From the NCBI GenBank assembly GCA_014529385.2, contig CM043970.1, positions 40,975,279 to 41,039,278 on the forward strand: a stretch of 64,000 nt of DNA. Reading direction: 5' to 3'. Of this stretch, positions 1 through 12,200 are shown in pieces. A program made the translations under genes and the position numbers. Position 1 is the stretch's first letter. The number at the start of each line of letters is the position of its first letter. The DNA is from Adiantum capillus-veneris. Taxonomy: Eukaryota > Streptophyta > Polypodiopsida > Polypodiales > Pteridaceae. A model generated the notes under the pieces. It saw nothing but the letters and a program-made list of their open reading frames with translations, did not search any database and was not told where the DNA came from.

Positions 1-802
1 TTTACAAGTTTCTTATTTTTTCCATGTGTAGTAGGCCTTGAACTATAACCTCATGAAAGGATTTTACAAAATGAGTGGATCTACTATGGTTTTGGAGGTT
101 TTTTTCAAAACCCTCAAAGGACACTTTTATGTCCTGTTAGGTTACCAACCTAGTGTTAAGCCCTAGGCTCAACATCATTAGGGTAGTGAGAAAACTCATA
201 TCTTCGGATATGTTGCCCTCCAGTTTGTTGTAGGAGAGGTCTAATACATATTTACTACTAAGATCTGGACTTTGGATCATTGTTTAAGAGCTCACATGCT
301 TAGAGTCTAGAAGAGTTACATCAATTCAACAATGGAGTTGGGGGAGAGCTTCTGGAGTTACGCTTGCACACTCCAATAGAGTCCACAGTTTTCTTACAAG
401 TACTACCCTGCATTTGTACATCTAATGCAAACTACCTGGCGCCAAGGGATGGCAAAGAATTTCTGTTGATAGAAAACTGGTGGCATCGTGCCGATGGTTG
501 CCAGAAGTGCTTGGTGACGTGCCATAGGCCTAACTTCTACATCATCCTTAAATCCAGTCCTGAACTCATTGCTCCGCTAGTGGAGTAGACCAAAATGTGG
601 GTTATATCTTCCGCTTGCCCTCCCCATTCCACCATTGCCTCCATCAGCCCTTTCAACTGCTAGCCTGATGTGGAAGATGCAAGGGCGATGGGGGGCGATG
701 ATGGCAGCATCAGCGCCATCGGTCGAGTTGGATGCAGGGTCGGTAGGAATTGAGATAACCAACATGGGAGGGGCTGGTATTGGTGTACCTGAAGGGGGGG
801 GG

Positions 803-804
<2 letters not shown>
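1..804. other. Unassigned flank
   Basis: No gene or repeat family is recognisable. Short open frames here lack domain-like composition. A run of 12 G immediately precedes the first GA microsatellite. Confidence 0.4.

Positions 805-874
<70 letters not shown>
805..874. repeat. (GA)n microsatellite
   Basis: Nearly perfect GA dinucleotide tract of about 70 bp directly after a poly-G run. Open frames crossing it encode only Ser-Leu or Arg-Glu repeats and are not genes. Confidence 0.97.
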
Positions 875-876
<2 letters not shown>

Positions 877-1194
877 ATTCTCCATCCTTTTTTCCCTTGG
901 CATACTTTACTAAAAATGTTCGATAGTCCTGACTCCTCAATTGGCTCTTGCACCTCGACCCTCCTTCCCTGCTCGCCATGTCTACTCTATTATGATTCCT
1001 CTCTGCCTTTACCAGTTCTCTGCTCGGCCGTCTCTCCATCTCTCCATGTTTGAGCTTGGCCCTCTTTGCATGCTCACTCTTCCCACTCTATCCACTTTAT
1101 CTTTGGTTCCATTTGAGTCGCTGCAAGAGCACTAATTTACTTCGCTCTTTGGTTGCAGGAGCCTGACGGTGGGGAGCAACCATACAACTTAATG

Positions 1195-1320
1195 CAGAGG
1201 GTCAAGAAAGGTGGTGGTCACGCAAGGCTTACTTGGTGGTGGTGATCAGTGCCTAGGGAGAGAGAGAAATGAGTGTGCAACCAATCTTTGACGGAAAGAG
1301 AGTAGATAGGTAGATAGACT

Positions 1321-1323
<3 letters not shown>
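1195..1323 (+). repeat. Dispersed module B, copy 1
   Basis: About 125 bp nearly matching 2961-3085: the shared stretch runs from a GTCAAGAAAGGTGGTGG-like start to a GTAGATAGGTAGA-like end. Both copies lead directly into a GA microsatellite, so the module and the tract seem to have been duplicated together. Confidence 0.8.

Positions 1324-1412
<89 letters not shown>
1324..1412. repeat. (GA)n microsatellite
   Basis: Perfect GA tract of about 89 bp following module B copy 1. Confidence 0.97.
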
Positions 1413-1417
<5 letters not shown>

Positions 1418-1869
1418 ATTATCGTCCTCGGAGATCAAATATGACCTATGGGACCAAAGTTACATGTGATGTAGTATGTGTATGGTTGATAAGTGACTCT
1501 CGATGCTCCAAAATTGTGGTAATGAGAGTCACAATGGAGAGCGCACACTCTGACTGGGAGAGGAAAGTGTGTAGGTCTAGTCATGGCTGAAAATGTGAGA
1601 GAAGCAAGTTTGGATGTGACCAAAAGTTGAGCACTCTAGTAGTGTGTGGTACTCAGACTATCGAACTTGCAGTGAGCATAATGTGCACAGTCCATTTGAC
1701 TCTTCTCCATTGTCCCAACGCCTTGTCTCGCATCGAAGGAAATGGGAGTTAAGCCAAATGGCTGCGATAGTGCGTATCGCCGATAAGGGGATAGGCTCAA
1801 GCATGTAAGTGTGAGTACGGTTTCCTCTTTCAGCGAAGAACATGGTTTTGTAGTTGGGGAAAATATGGG
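1413..1869. other. Unassigned
   Basis: Nothing convincing is visible. On the minus strand it lies downstream of the LINE relic and could be the rest of its 3' region, but no motif supports that. Confidence 0.3.
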
Positions 1870-2811
1870 TGGTGTAATGTATGAAGCGTGACCCACCAGA
1901 TTTCTCTCAAGCGGTAATACATTGCCGTTGTAGAAAAGCTTCATTCACTTTGGAGTCAATTGAAGCATCATGTAGCAAGTGCAATGCATCCCATCTCCCA
2001 AACCACTTCTTTATGTCTTGCATCCATCCCATGCTCAAGATCTTGCTTTTATGTATCTTTTGAACTTTTTTGCTTGCTTCCCATGCAATTGTAAGTAGTC
2101 GATGTGAGGGGTTTTGATGCATCTTTATCATGTACTCCACAACCCTTTCCATGCGCATAACTTCAATTGGAAGAGATCCCGACTCAAGAAGTAGGAGCAT
2201 ATATGTTGTTTGTGTGTTACCTTGGAGAAAGTTTGTAAGAAAATGCTTTTAGACATTCTCAAACTCTTTCCAAGTAGATTTTGAGTTGCTCCCGTCCCAC
2301 ACTTCAACTCCGTAAAGAAGAGCCGGTGTCAGCAGTGCATCAATAAGATACTTCTTGAGAACCCAACACTTGATGTTTTCCGCATTACACATGTTCTCAA
2401 ATGCCTAATATGCTCTCTTTCCCACTTCCAAACGGCGCATAGCATATTCATGTCACTTGTGATTGGATGGAATCTCAAGGCCAAGGTACTTAAAGCTCTC
2501 AATAACTTCAAGTGTCTCATTGTTGTACACAATGCATGGCTTCTCCTTATGGTTGGTTTTCACAAACATAACCTTTGTTTTGGATTCATTCACAATCAGC
2601 CCACTATGCAAGCAAAAGTTCTCAAGGACAACCATAAGATTTTGTGCATCTTTTAAAGTGTGTGCTAGAAGCACTACATCATCCGCATACAATAAAAGCA
2701 TGATTACCGCATTGCAAATAGTGACCTGTTCAATGCCTTCTTCTTGCATAAAGTCAAGTACCATTTGTTCCAATTGATCGATGCATAGACCAAACAGAGT
2801 TGGTGACAATG
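1870..2811 (-). pseudogene. Non-LTR retrotransposon (LINE) reverse transcriptase relic
   Basis: The minus-strand frame at 2453-2809 (118 aa) carries reverse-transcriptase palm motifs: an SPTLFGL-like block, then LLYADDVVLLA with the catalytic YADD, then SKTKVM and FKYLG. Lower on the same strand, in shifted frames, come PALLYGVEVWD and LESGSLPIE, which in LINE ORF2 proteins lie after the RT domain. Known role of the family: target-primed reverse transcription. The fingers region and endonuclease are missing because the relic ends at the GA tract at 2820. Frames are broken at least twice between 2450 and 2200, so it is dead. The family (LINE ORF2) is secure; the clade is not. Confidence 0.85.
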
Positions 2812-2816
2812 GACAA

Positions 2817-2819
<3 letters not shown>

Positions 2820-2907
<88 letters not shown>
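2820..2907. repeat. (GA)n microsatellite
   Basis: Perfect GA tract of about 88 bp. It marks the truncated 5' side of the minus-strand LINE relic. Confidence 0.97.
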
Positions 2908-2911
<4 letters not shown>

Positions 2912-3077
2912 CTAAGTTTTTTGGGTTTTTTAATTTAAACATACTGGTACCCCCTATTAGAGAGGGCCAAGAAAGGTGGTGGTCACGCAAGGCTTACTTG
3001 GTGGTGGCGGTGATCATTGCCTAGGGAGAGAGAAAAATGAGCATGCAACCAATCTCTGATGGAGAGAGTAGATAGGT

Positions 3078-3108
<31 letters not shown>

Positions 3109-3162
3109 CTAGGTTTTGTGGATTTTTTAATTTAAACATAATGGTACCCCCTACTGGCTCTC
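2907..3162 (+). repeat. A-B-A' duplicated module
   Basis: Segment A (about 2907-2960, ATTTTCTAAG to GGTACCCCCTA) recurs at 3105-3160. Between them lies a second copy of module B (2961-3085; first copy at 1195), followed by a short GA tract at 3079-3104. The arrangement points to local tandem duplication that includes GA tracts. Confidence 0.8.
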
Positions 3163-3534
3163 TATGTATTATATTCATTCATTAGCGCGATACCTCCTCC
3201 ATATCTGGTCCGAATGCTAATGTTCGCTGATCTGAGATCTCTCTCATGGGTCTCATCCCTACAAAACCCCCTCCGTTTGTCTGCCTGCTTCGACGCCCAT
3301 CGACACCTCCCATTCAACTTCGAAAGGATCTTGCGTGATCTTTCTTTTTCAATTTTCTCCACCTAGGTATCCCCTATTGGCAGACCTCTTAAGTTTATCA
3401 CTTATTTAATGTGTAGACCATTATGATACAACAAGGTAGAGGCTCCTTAATCTTTTTAATCAATATCTATTTCTTGTAATGAATGAGTGTCTTTCTTCTT
3501 TATCAACCAATCAAAACATTGTGCATTTAAAAAA
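3163..3534. other. Unassigned
   Basis: No coding or repeat signal recognised. Confidence 0.3.
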
Positions 3535-3612
3535 TTACCTTCCCTTTTTCATAAGCAAAAAGGGGAGGCATCACTAAGGCCTTAACCCTTTGGGTCAGGC
3601 CAAAAAATATAA
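3535..3612 (-). mobile_element. Helitron-family 3' end fragment (inverted)
   Basis: The reverse complement resembles the 3' region of the large Helitron at 40981-41070: a GGCC motif, an AAAGGG block, a GGCAT-containing palindrome, then a CCCTTTTT / AAAAAGGG stem. Similarity is imperfect but covers about 75 bp. No coding sequence is attached, so it is a solo or truncated end. Confidence 0.6.
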
Positions 3613-4197
3613 TTTGGTGAGAGTAATGTGTTTTTTGGAGAGTTTGTATGGTGATAGTAGGATAAAGAGTGAAAGTGTAGAGAACCTAGCGATGTTCTCT
3701 TAGGGTTTTCTCGGAGCATCATCGCTACATGGCCGTTGCCTGTGAGACCATGGAGCCAGAGGAGCTCATTGATGGTGTTGCGGCATGGCGATGGTGTTGG
3801 ATGTTGTGCTGCAGGTGGCTCTGGAGGACGGTGGGCCTTGGGATGGGCGATGAGGCGCCTTCTCTCCGCCTGCTCGTGGTCTCCCTACGCCAACCCTTGC
3901 TTTTTGGATTGGGTGGAGGTCGCCCCTCCTGGGTCGCCCCTCCTGGCTCGGTTCTGAGCAAAAACAGTGACTATGGCTCCTTGTGCTTGCGAACTCGGCC
4001 TACGGGGATTGGAGTCAGTGGTGGCAGCTCCACCTCGCTTGTAGCGGCCATGGGCCTTCTTCTCCGTTTTTAGCAGGTGCATGGTCCACCTCAATGGCCT
4101 GGTTCTTGGTGGTTTATGGTTGCATACTTTGCTCTTGGGCTCTGCGCCAGCTTGGTGCTATGGCTCGTTCCCTTGACTCTTGGTGATGGAGCGCCTT
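3613..4197. other. Unassigned GC-richer stretch
   Basis: Open frames at 3729-4073 (plus) and the start of 4077-4421 (plus) exist, but their composition is low complexity (Trp, Leu, Gly, Ser) and no family is recognised. I do not call a gene. Confidence 0.3.
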
Positions 4198-4435
4198 GGC
4201 TCCCCCCATACGGGGCTCTACTTCCTTTCGTTCTGGTCTATCTTTTGTCCTGGTTATGGGCTGTTTTGAGGGTGGCTCCCCCCATACGGGGCTCTACTTC
4301 CTTTCGTTTTGGTTTATCTTTTGTCCTGGTTATGGGCTGTTTTGAGGGTGGCTCCCCCCATACGGGGCTCTACTTCCTTTCGTTCTGGTCTATCTTTTGT
4401 CCTGGTTATGGGCTGTTTTGAGGGTGGCTCCCTGT
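4198..4435 (+). repeat. 76-bp tandem repeat, three copies
   Basis: Units start at 4198, 4274 and 4350 with exact 76-bp spacing and only one or two differences, followed by a partial fourth copy near 4426. Since 76 is not a multiple of three, each copy is read in a different frame, which argues against a coding repeat. Confidence 0.95.
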
Positions 4436-5031
4436 TTAACGATTGTAGTGTCATTTGAAGGGGGATGTCATTTGGGAGTGGCAGTTGCGATGGTATCTGT
4501 TGAAACCTCTTGATGGGTCGATCTTGTTATGTTGTGATCTCTCATCTATAGGTTTGGGGTCCTTATAAAACCCCATGAAGTGATTTGTGAGATCATGATG
4601 GTCGTTGGTTGATTTCTGTTGCATCTCTATCTGGTGAACTTAGTGGGCTCTTTGTAATTCCTTTTGATGTCTCCATGGCTCATGTTGAGCATGGAGAATT
4701 TATATGTATATTTTTTTTGATAACATATCTCAACTCTCTCCGGTTGGAGTGAGTACCGTTGAAAAAAAATTAATCACCTCGATAAAAAGTGAAAATATTG
4801 GTGGTTGGAAAAGAAATAAGGGTGAGCTACGTTTTGACAAAAGGTGGTAAAAGAAGAAAGAAAAAGAAAAACGAAAAAGTAAGTGGATGAGTGGTAAAAG
4901 TAAGGGGATGAGTGGAAGCTGTGAGGCTGTAGTAATTTTTTTTTGAAAATAACTAGACTGCTTTGTTAGCCGCATTTGTATTGGATTGAAGCGAGTCCAA
5001 GAGTAAGAGAAAGCAAGAACCTAGAGAGAAG

Positions 5032-5035
<4 letters not shown>
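4436..5035. other. Unassigned AT-rich stretch
   Basis: No genes seen. Purine-rich at 4740-4930. Confidence 0.3.

Positions 5036-5101
<66 letters not shown>
5036..5101. repeat. (GA)n microsatellite
   Basis: Perfect GA tract of about 66 bp. Confidence 0.97.
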
Positions 5102-5105
<4 letters not shown>

Positions 5106-5939
5106 TGCTTTGTTTTCCACAAATCTTGTTACCTCAAGTTGAGATGGTCTCGTGTTCACAATGCCATGATCTACATGCCCCAACTTTGATATGTCTAAAT
5201 TTGTCCTTAGTTTTTAGATTGTATTAATTTTTAAATTCAATCTTGCCCTATTGTATGCATTGTTGTCATTTGTGTAAGTGTGGTTGTGTAATATGAAGAT
5301 TCAGCAAGAGAATATGTCCTTGAAGAAGAAAATGGAAGAAAGAAAGAGCTTGTTACCTTTCATCAAAGCATGTTTCCTTGTTTTTTGATTGATACCTTCC
5401 TTAATACAATACGGAAGCCCCAATTTTGGTCAATGTACCTCGCAAAAGAGCCATGCAAATGTTATAATTTTTATAAATAGATGATATGAGTCGTTTAAAA
5501 TATGTTCACGTTTAGATGTTGTCCGCTTTTTATGTTTGGGAAAAAAGGAAAACATGCAAGTCTCTTTGCATGGGGAAGTTTGCACAATCCTCCCCAATTT
5601 TTATAATACGAGGGAATGTGCCATTCCCACGATAACGTGCAATTTTCAGTGCGTTCATTTCACCGCGTTCTTAGTATTCAGTAAAGAATAGAGTATTTTA
5701 CGTACCTTCTGTTTCGACATTCATTTGTTGACTGTTCTAACCAACACGATGATATTGGCTAAAGCTTTGTGAATGAGCTTGCGCATATGCTTTCTGCATG
5801 CTCACATTGGTATATCTTGCAATCTCACCGTGGATTATCATTTGTTTGAAGGTCTTGTGTAAGACCACAAGCTTTCAAAGAGCTGACCAAACTGAAGGAT
5901 GATCAGATGATGACATCAAGGTTTCATTTAGAGAAAGGC
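5102..5939. other. Unassigned
   Basis: AT-rich, no recognisable feature. Confidence 0.3.
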
Positions 5940-8900
5940 CTTCCCTTCACATTTAGTAGAAACAACCTAGAGCTTCCTTTCCATAGCCACGTTGGACATA
6001 TCTTGAAATCAACGCGCTCCGGGAGACGGTATCACGGAGATGCCGATCATGAAATTTTTGCGCTTTTGTGAGGGAACCGCATTTGGCATACATAGCGAGC
6101 AAAGATTCAACAAGAATGACATCCTTCTCCATCAATGCCCTCCAATGGAACAATCGGAGGATAGGAAGTCCTTCAAGAAATGCGCCCTCTGTTTCAATGG
6201 CACCAATGCACCCTACCTTAAACTATAATTTTCAGACAGATGCGAGTCCTTAAAGAGTAGTGGATCCCACCATTTGTCTCACAAAGAGTTTGCATGTCTT
6301 TGTCTTGTCATAAATTCTCTCCCACATGTGAGTGTCTTGCATTAGGCCATAGGCCTTCATGGTGCAAGCATAGGTGATTGAATTAGGAGAAAGGTCTTCC
6401 CTTTACCTTTGGTTAAAACCACTTAGAGCTTCCTTGCCATAGCCATGTTGGACATATCCTGTGGTCAATACATTCCAAGTGATAAAAGTCTAGAAAGAAT
6501 AAACCAAAGTGTCACCAAGCATGTCATTTTTCATATGGAAACAAGCCTTCCCTTCGCATCCGGTGTGCGTCTTTTCACAACTGTGTTGGGCATATAATCC
6601 ATGAAATTCAAGAAGCCCATCGAGAATGAACTTGTGCTTTCGTGAGGGTACCATATTTGGCATACATACTCACTAATGTGCTTCTTAAATCTATGTATTT
6701 TTTAAGTAACCCGTTGTTGAGGAGCTCACTGTTTATCCTCATGACTTGGTACAAATCCTTCCTCTGAACACTTGCATGTACTGCAATGATCAATCAATGC
6801 TCTCCAAGAAATGACTCAATAAACAATGTTGATGAGCTGCCCTTGTGTTACATCAAAGAAAGAGTTCACAACTTTCTTAATAAGATCGAGTTGGGTATCA
6901 AACTTCTATAAGAGTACTCCAAGAGATTTCGCCTAGCGAGAAACCATCAAGGTGAAAGTATAGGTGACTAAATTTGGAGAGATGTACTTGCTTTGCATCC
7001 GCTAAAAACAACCTAGAGCTTTTTATCCCTGCTCTTGTCGTGAATATCCCCCAATCAGTGCATTCCAAGAGGGGACATTCCGGACCGGAGCACCTCAAGC
7101 ATTTTTTGTGCTTTCTCAAGTACACCACATTTGGCATACATATCGACAAAGGCATTGCCAAGCATGACCCCCTTTTTTTAACAACAACCCCTGACTAACA
7201 TTATTAGCCTGAATTTTTGTGCCCATATCAACATCTTGTGTAGAGCCATATGCCATCAAGATGCGTGTATAGGTGATTGTATCTGCTAAACATAGACTAG
7301 AGCTTTCTGCTGTGGGGCAAATCGTGCAGACATTGCATTCCAAGAGTCCACACTCTGGATAGGAAGCTGAAAACAACCTAGAGCTTTCTGGGCCTACTCC
7401 TGACGTGTGTATCCCGCAACCCATACATTTCAATGCTTTGCATCCACTAAAAACAACCTAGAGCTTTCTAGCCCTGATCTTGTTGTGCAGATCCTGCAAT
7501 CATTGCATTCCAAGAGGCGACATTCCGAACAGGAAGCTCCTCAAGCACTTTTTGTGCTTTCTCAAGTGCACCACCGTTGGATTACATATCGACCAAGGCA
7601 TTGCCAAGCATGAAACCCTTTTTCATCGACAGCCCCTGACTAGCAATATCAAGCTGAATTTTTATTGCTATATGAGCATCTTGCGTAGAGCCACATGCCT
7701 TCAAGATGTGCATAGACTAGAGCTTTCTCCTATGGAAAATCTTGCAATGGGTGCATTCCACAAGTCCACACTCTGAAGAGGAAGCTTAAAACAGCATAGA
7801 GCTTTTTGGCCCTGCTCCTATTGTGTGTATCTTTCTACCAGTGCACTTCGATGCTTTGCATCCACTGAAAACAACCTAGATTTTCTAGCAGTGCTCTTGT
7901 TGCGCACATCTTGCAATCAGTGCATTCCAAGAGGCAACATTCCCGACAGACCTTCTTGTGAAATGTGCACTACATCTGGCATACATATTGACCAAGGCAT
8001 TGCCAAACACAACATCCTTTTTCATCAATAGCCCGTGATAACAATATCAGGCTCAATTTTTGTGCCCATACAAGCATCTTGTGTTGCAATAGAAATGATG
8101 CATGCTTTCCTGGCTAGCCGATGGAAGTGGTGGAGAGTCATTTCCACTCCTTGACCCTGATAATAGCTTGGATCACCCAAGGCTCCTTAATGAGCTTCAG
8201 AGTCAGCTTTAGAACTGTAGAGATGAACATAACCACTTAGCTAAAGAAGCACTTCAGAAATTCATATCACAAAATGATCTGGCAACTGATTCACATGCAT
8301 GTGTCCTTTGTGAATCTTGCGCAATCTAATCAAATTTTTAAAATTTAAAGAAACCTCATGATTCCACCCGGGATGCCATTATTTTGGCCCAGGCCCGACA
8401 ATTAGAGAGAGGCCTTTCCTTCATGTCTGGTAAAAACAGCCCAGAGCTTTCTTGCCAGAGCCAGGTTGGGTATATCTTGCAATGAGTCCGGTCAAAAAAG
8501 AAAAACCGGTTCCTTCTAACTCCTCATCATGCTTTGCTTGTCTATTTTTCAACAACCTCTGACCAACAATATAATTGTGAATTTTTGTGCCCATATCATC
8601 ATCTCGCATATAGTCACAAGATGCATGCGTAAGTGATTGCATATAGAGAGAGGCCCTCGCTTCGCATCTATCAAAAATAGACTAGAGCTTTCTAGCCCTG
8701 CCCCGTGTCATGTGGGAAAACTCTTGCAATCAGTGCATTCCAAGAGTCCACACTTCGGACAGAAAGCTCCTCAAAGACTTGTATAGAGCCACGTGCCTAA
8801 AAGATGTAAGCATAGACTTCAAGACGAGAGTGTAGGTGACTGAATTTGCATTTGTTGAAAATAGCCTAGATCTTTCTGGCCCTGCTCTTGCTGCGAATAT

Positions 8901-11240
8901 CCCGCAATCAGTGCATTCCAAGAGGCAACATTCTAGACAAGAAGCACCTCGAGCACTTTTTGTGCTTTCTCAAATGCACCACATTTGGCATACATGTCGA
9001 CCAAGACAGTGCTAAGCATGACATCTCACCCATTAAAAATAGGTGAGAGCTTTCTGGCCGTGCTATTGTTGCTCTCATCCCACAATCAGTGCATTCCAAG
9101 AGGCGACTTCCGAACAGGAAGCACCTCAAGAACTTTTTGTGCTTTCTCAAGCGCATCATATGTGGCATACATATCGACCAAGACAGTGCCAAGCACGACA
9201 TCTCACCCACTCAAAATAGTCTAGAGCTTTCTGGCCCTGCTCTTGTTGCACATCTCACAATCAGTGCATTCCCAGAGTCGACATTTTGGACAGGAAGCAC
9301 TTGTGCTTTCTCAAGCGTACTACATTTGGCATACATGTCGACCAACACAGTTCCAAACAGGGGGGGAAATTCTTGCAAAATCAGTGCATCCCAAGAGTCC
9401 ACACTTTGGACAGGAAGCTCCTCGAGCACTTGCATAGAGCCACATGGCTTCAAGATGTAAGCTTAGCCTTGAACACGAAAGGGTAGGTGACTGAATGTGG
9501 AGAAATACACTTGCTTGGCACCCGCTGAAAACAACCTAGAGCTTTCTGGCCCCGCTCTTGTTGCACACATCCTGGAATTAGTGCATTCCAAGAGGCAACA
9601 TTCCCGACAGGAAGCTCCTCAAGCACTTTTTGTGCTTATTCCGGACAAGAAGCACCTCAAGCACTGTTGCCAAGCACGACATCTCGTCCTTGAAAATAGC
9701 CTAGAGCTTCCGTGCTCTTGTTGCGCACATCGTGCAATCAATGCATTTCAAGAGGTGACATTCTGGACAGGAAGGATCTCAAGCATTTTTCGTGCTTTCT
9801 CAAGCACACTATTCATATCGGCCAAGAAGTGCCAAGTACAACATCTCACTCGTCAAAAACAGCGTAGAGCTCTCTGGCCCTGCTCTTGTTGTTGCGCACA
9901 TCCTGAAATCAGTGCATTCCAAGAGGCAACATTCCGCTTGTGCTTTCTCAAGCGCACCACATTTGGCATAGATATCGACCAAGACAGTGCCAAGCACAAC
10001 ATCTTTTTCCAGTAGCCTCTGACTAACAATATAATTGTGAATTTTGGTGCCCATATCAGCATCTTGCATCCACTTGAAGCTTTTGCCAAAGGCCACATGG
10101 AGAAAGGTCTTCCTTTCATATCAGGGTGAAATAGCTTCCTTAATGCCAAAGCCATGTTGGGCATATCCTACCATCAAGCATTCAAAATGATGACCTTCTA
10201 GAGAGGATGCCCATTAGAATTTTTTGTGACGCACCACATTTGGCATACATATCAAACCAAGCATCATCAAGCACATTTTTCTGCAATGACGGCCCCTAAG
10301 TAGAAATCTGATAGTGAATTATCTTACACATATGAATATCTTGTGTATGCCCACATGCCTGGAGGTGGAAACATAAATGATTTTATCTCGAGAGAGGCCG
10401 CCCTCCTTTCCATACTGGTGAAAAAAACCTAGAGCCTCCTTGCCACATCCATGGTGGGGCATATCCTGCAATCAATGTTATCCAAATAATGAGATCCTGA
10501 ATAGAATGTGCATCAAGACCATTCGTTCTTTCGTGAGGCACTTGCATTTGAAATACATATCAACCAATGCATTGTTACACACGACATCTTCATTTAGCAA
10601 ACCCTGACTAGCAATCTCATTCTGAATAGTCTCACCCACGTGAAGGTTTTGCCACATCTTTAAGGTGAACAACCATAGCTTCATTTTTCCTAGCCATGTT
10701 GGGCATTTCTTGCATTTGACTGCATTAGTATCGACCAAAGCACCGCCATTAGGACATCTTCCTTCAATAGCCCTTGACTACAAATCTCATCATGAAATCT
10801 CTTGACCATGTAAAGAAGGCCCGCAAGGAAAAGTGATTGCATCTAAAGGGAGGCCTTGCCTTTGGAGTTGGTGGAAAAGCCCAGAGCTTCCTTCCCACAG
10901 CTATATTGGGCATATCCTGAAATCAATGCGACCTAAGTGACGACATTTTGGAGAGGATACCTACAAAAACCTTTCATCCTTTCGCAATGGCACCACATTT
11001 GGCATACATATAGACCAAAGCATTGCAACAACGCATGCTCTTCCTGCCTATGCTTGACTTGTGTAGTGAATATTGCTTCTTCTCTGTAGTGGATTTACTG
11101 TGGATACAAAACGTGTGATTCTTTTCAATGGAACAGAGAGGCCTACACCAGAGTGCTTTCTTGCCACTGCCATGCATTCTGGCAATCATTGCATATAAAA
11201 ATTCAACATCCTGGATAAGAAGCCTATCAAAAACTTCTCA
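5940..11240 (-). pseudogene. Cluster of decayed PLS-type PPR repeats
   Basis: Read on the minus strand, the block is built from repeated fragments of pentatricopeptide repeat protein. VDMYAKCG, ALEKAQ, SWNALI and GCAQQEQG blocks recur, for example near 5953-6153, 7060-7160, 7460-7620, 8900-9030, 9080-9200, 9540-9640 and 9809-10096. These are the signatures of plant PLS-class PPR proteins, which bind organellar RNA and act in editing or processing. No frame stays open beyond about 120 codons, and frameshifts, stops and internal copying are everywhere. Repeats of about 110-300 bp have been copied many times, more than one PPR gene would explain, so local duplication after death seems likely. 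No DYW or E-domain motif was found. Confidence 0.85.
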
Positions 11241-11316
11241 ACATTGTGCTCTTTGAATATGCCATTATACTATTGTGAAGCTCAGTGATGATCAATTCTT
11301 CTAGCTCATGTCATGT

Positions 11317-11318
<2 letters not shown>

Positions 11319-11359
<41 letters not shown>
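11319..11359. repeat. Poly-G run of 41
   Basis: Forty-one consecutive G bases followed by a short GA run. Such a tract can form G-quadruplexes, is hard to sequence, and its length may be approximate. Confidence 0.95.
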
Positions 11360-11520
11360 CGAGAGAGAGACCGAGCAGTGCATGCGTTTCTTTTTAAATG
11401 CACAGGGAGAGGAAAAAAAAAAGAACGCCAGAGACAAACTTGTAGACAAAGCTCGGAGCTACTTTTGGCAACCTGCGAACTGCTTGTGGAGAAGATCGAA
11501 TTGCTGCTGAGAGCAACGCG

Positions 11521-12116
11521 GAATGCTTTTTTTATTTTATTCACTTGGTAGCTTTTGATAGCGTAGTTTTCTTTAGAGCTTTTCATCGCTGTTAAAAAAA
11601 AAAAAAAGAGGAGCCACGTGGATTAACGAGAGGCCAGGGATAGGAATGCTTTTTATTTTATTCACTTGGTAGCTTTTGACAGCGTAGTTTTTTTTAGAGC
11701 TTTTCATCGCTTGTTTTTCTTTTTAATAAGAGGGGCCACGTGGGTTAACGAGAGGCCAGGGATAGGAATGCTTTTTTAATTTTTTATTCATTTGGTAGCT
11801 TTTGACAGCGCAGTTTAATAAGAGGGGCCACGCGGGTTAACGAGAGGCCAGGGATAGGAATGCTTTTTTTATTTTATTCACTTGGTAGCTTTTGACAACG
11901 TAGTTTTTTTTAGAGCTTTTCATCGCTGGTTTTTTTTTAAAATAAGAGGAGCCACGTGGGTTAACGAGAGGCCAGGGATAGGAATGCTTTTTTTATTTTA
12001 TTCACTTGGTAGCTTTTGACAGCTTAGTTTTTTTTTAGAGCTTTTCATCGCTGGGTTTTAAAAAAAATAAGAGGAGCCAAGTGGGTTAACGAGAGGCAAA
12101 GGATAGGAATGCTTTT
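11521..12116 (+). repeat. G-box-bearing ~120-bp tandem array 1
   Basis: About five units of roughly 95-125 bp. Each has GGAATGCTTTTTT, TTCACTTGGTAGC, TTTTCATCGCTG, an A/T tract, then a GCCACGTGGGTTAACG-like block. The CACGTG palindrome is the plant G-box core. It is intact near 11617, 11735 and 11952, and altered near 11831 and 12078. The same array recurs in the same orientation at 25807-26545, on the other side of the MULE. No ORF is present. Whether it is a satellite or a regulatory repeat is unknown. Confidence 0.9.
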
Positions 12117-12200
12117 TTGGCCTGCTAAAGCATTGGCCTTAGTGTTGGGCTCGCTTGGGCGTCCTACTAGCTATGCCGTCCACGTGGAGGCCATTTGCGT
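12117..12200 (+). repeat. Dispersed repeat beginning GGCCTGCTAAAG, copy 1
   Basis: Similar over about 80 bp to 28636-28715, sharing GGCCTGCTAAAG, TTGGGC-like, GGCGT and GTGGA blocks. Here it is attached directly to the last unit of array 1. Confidence 0.65.
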
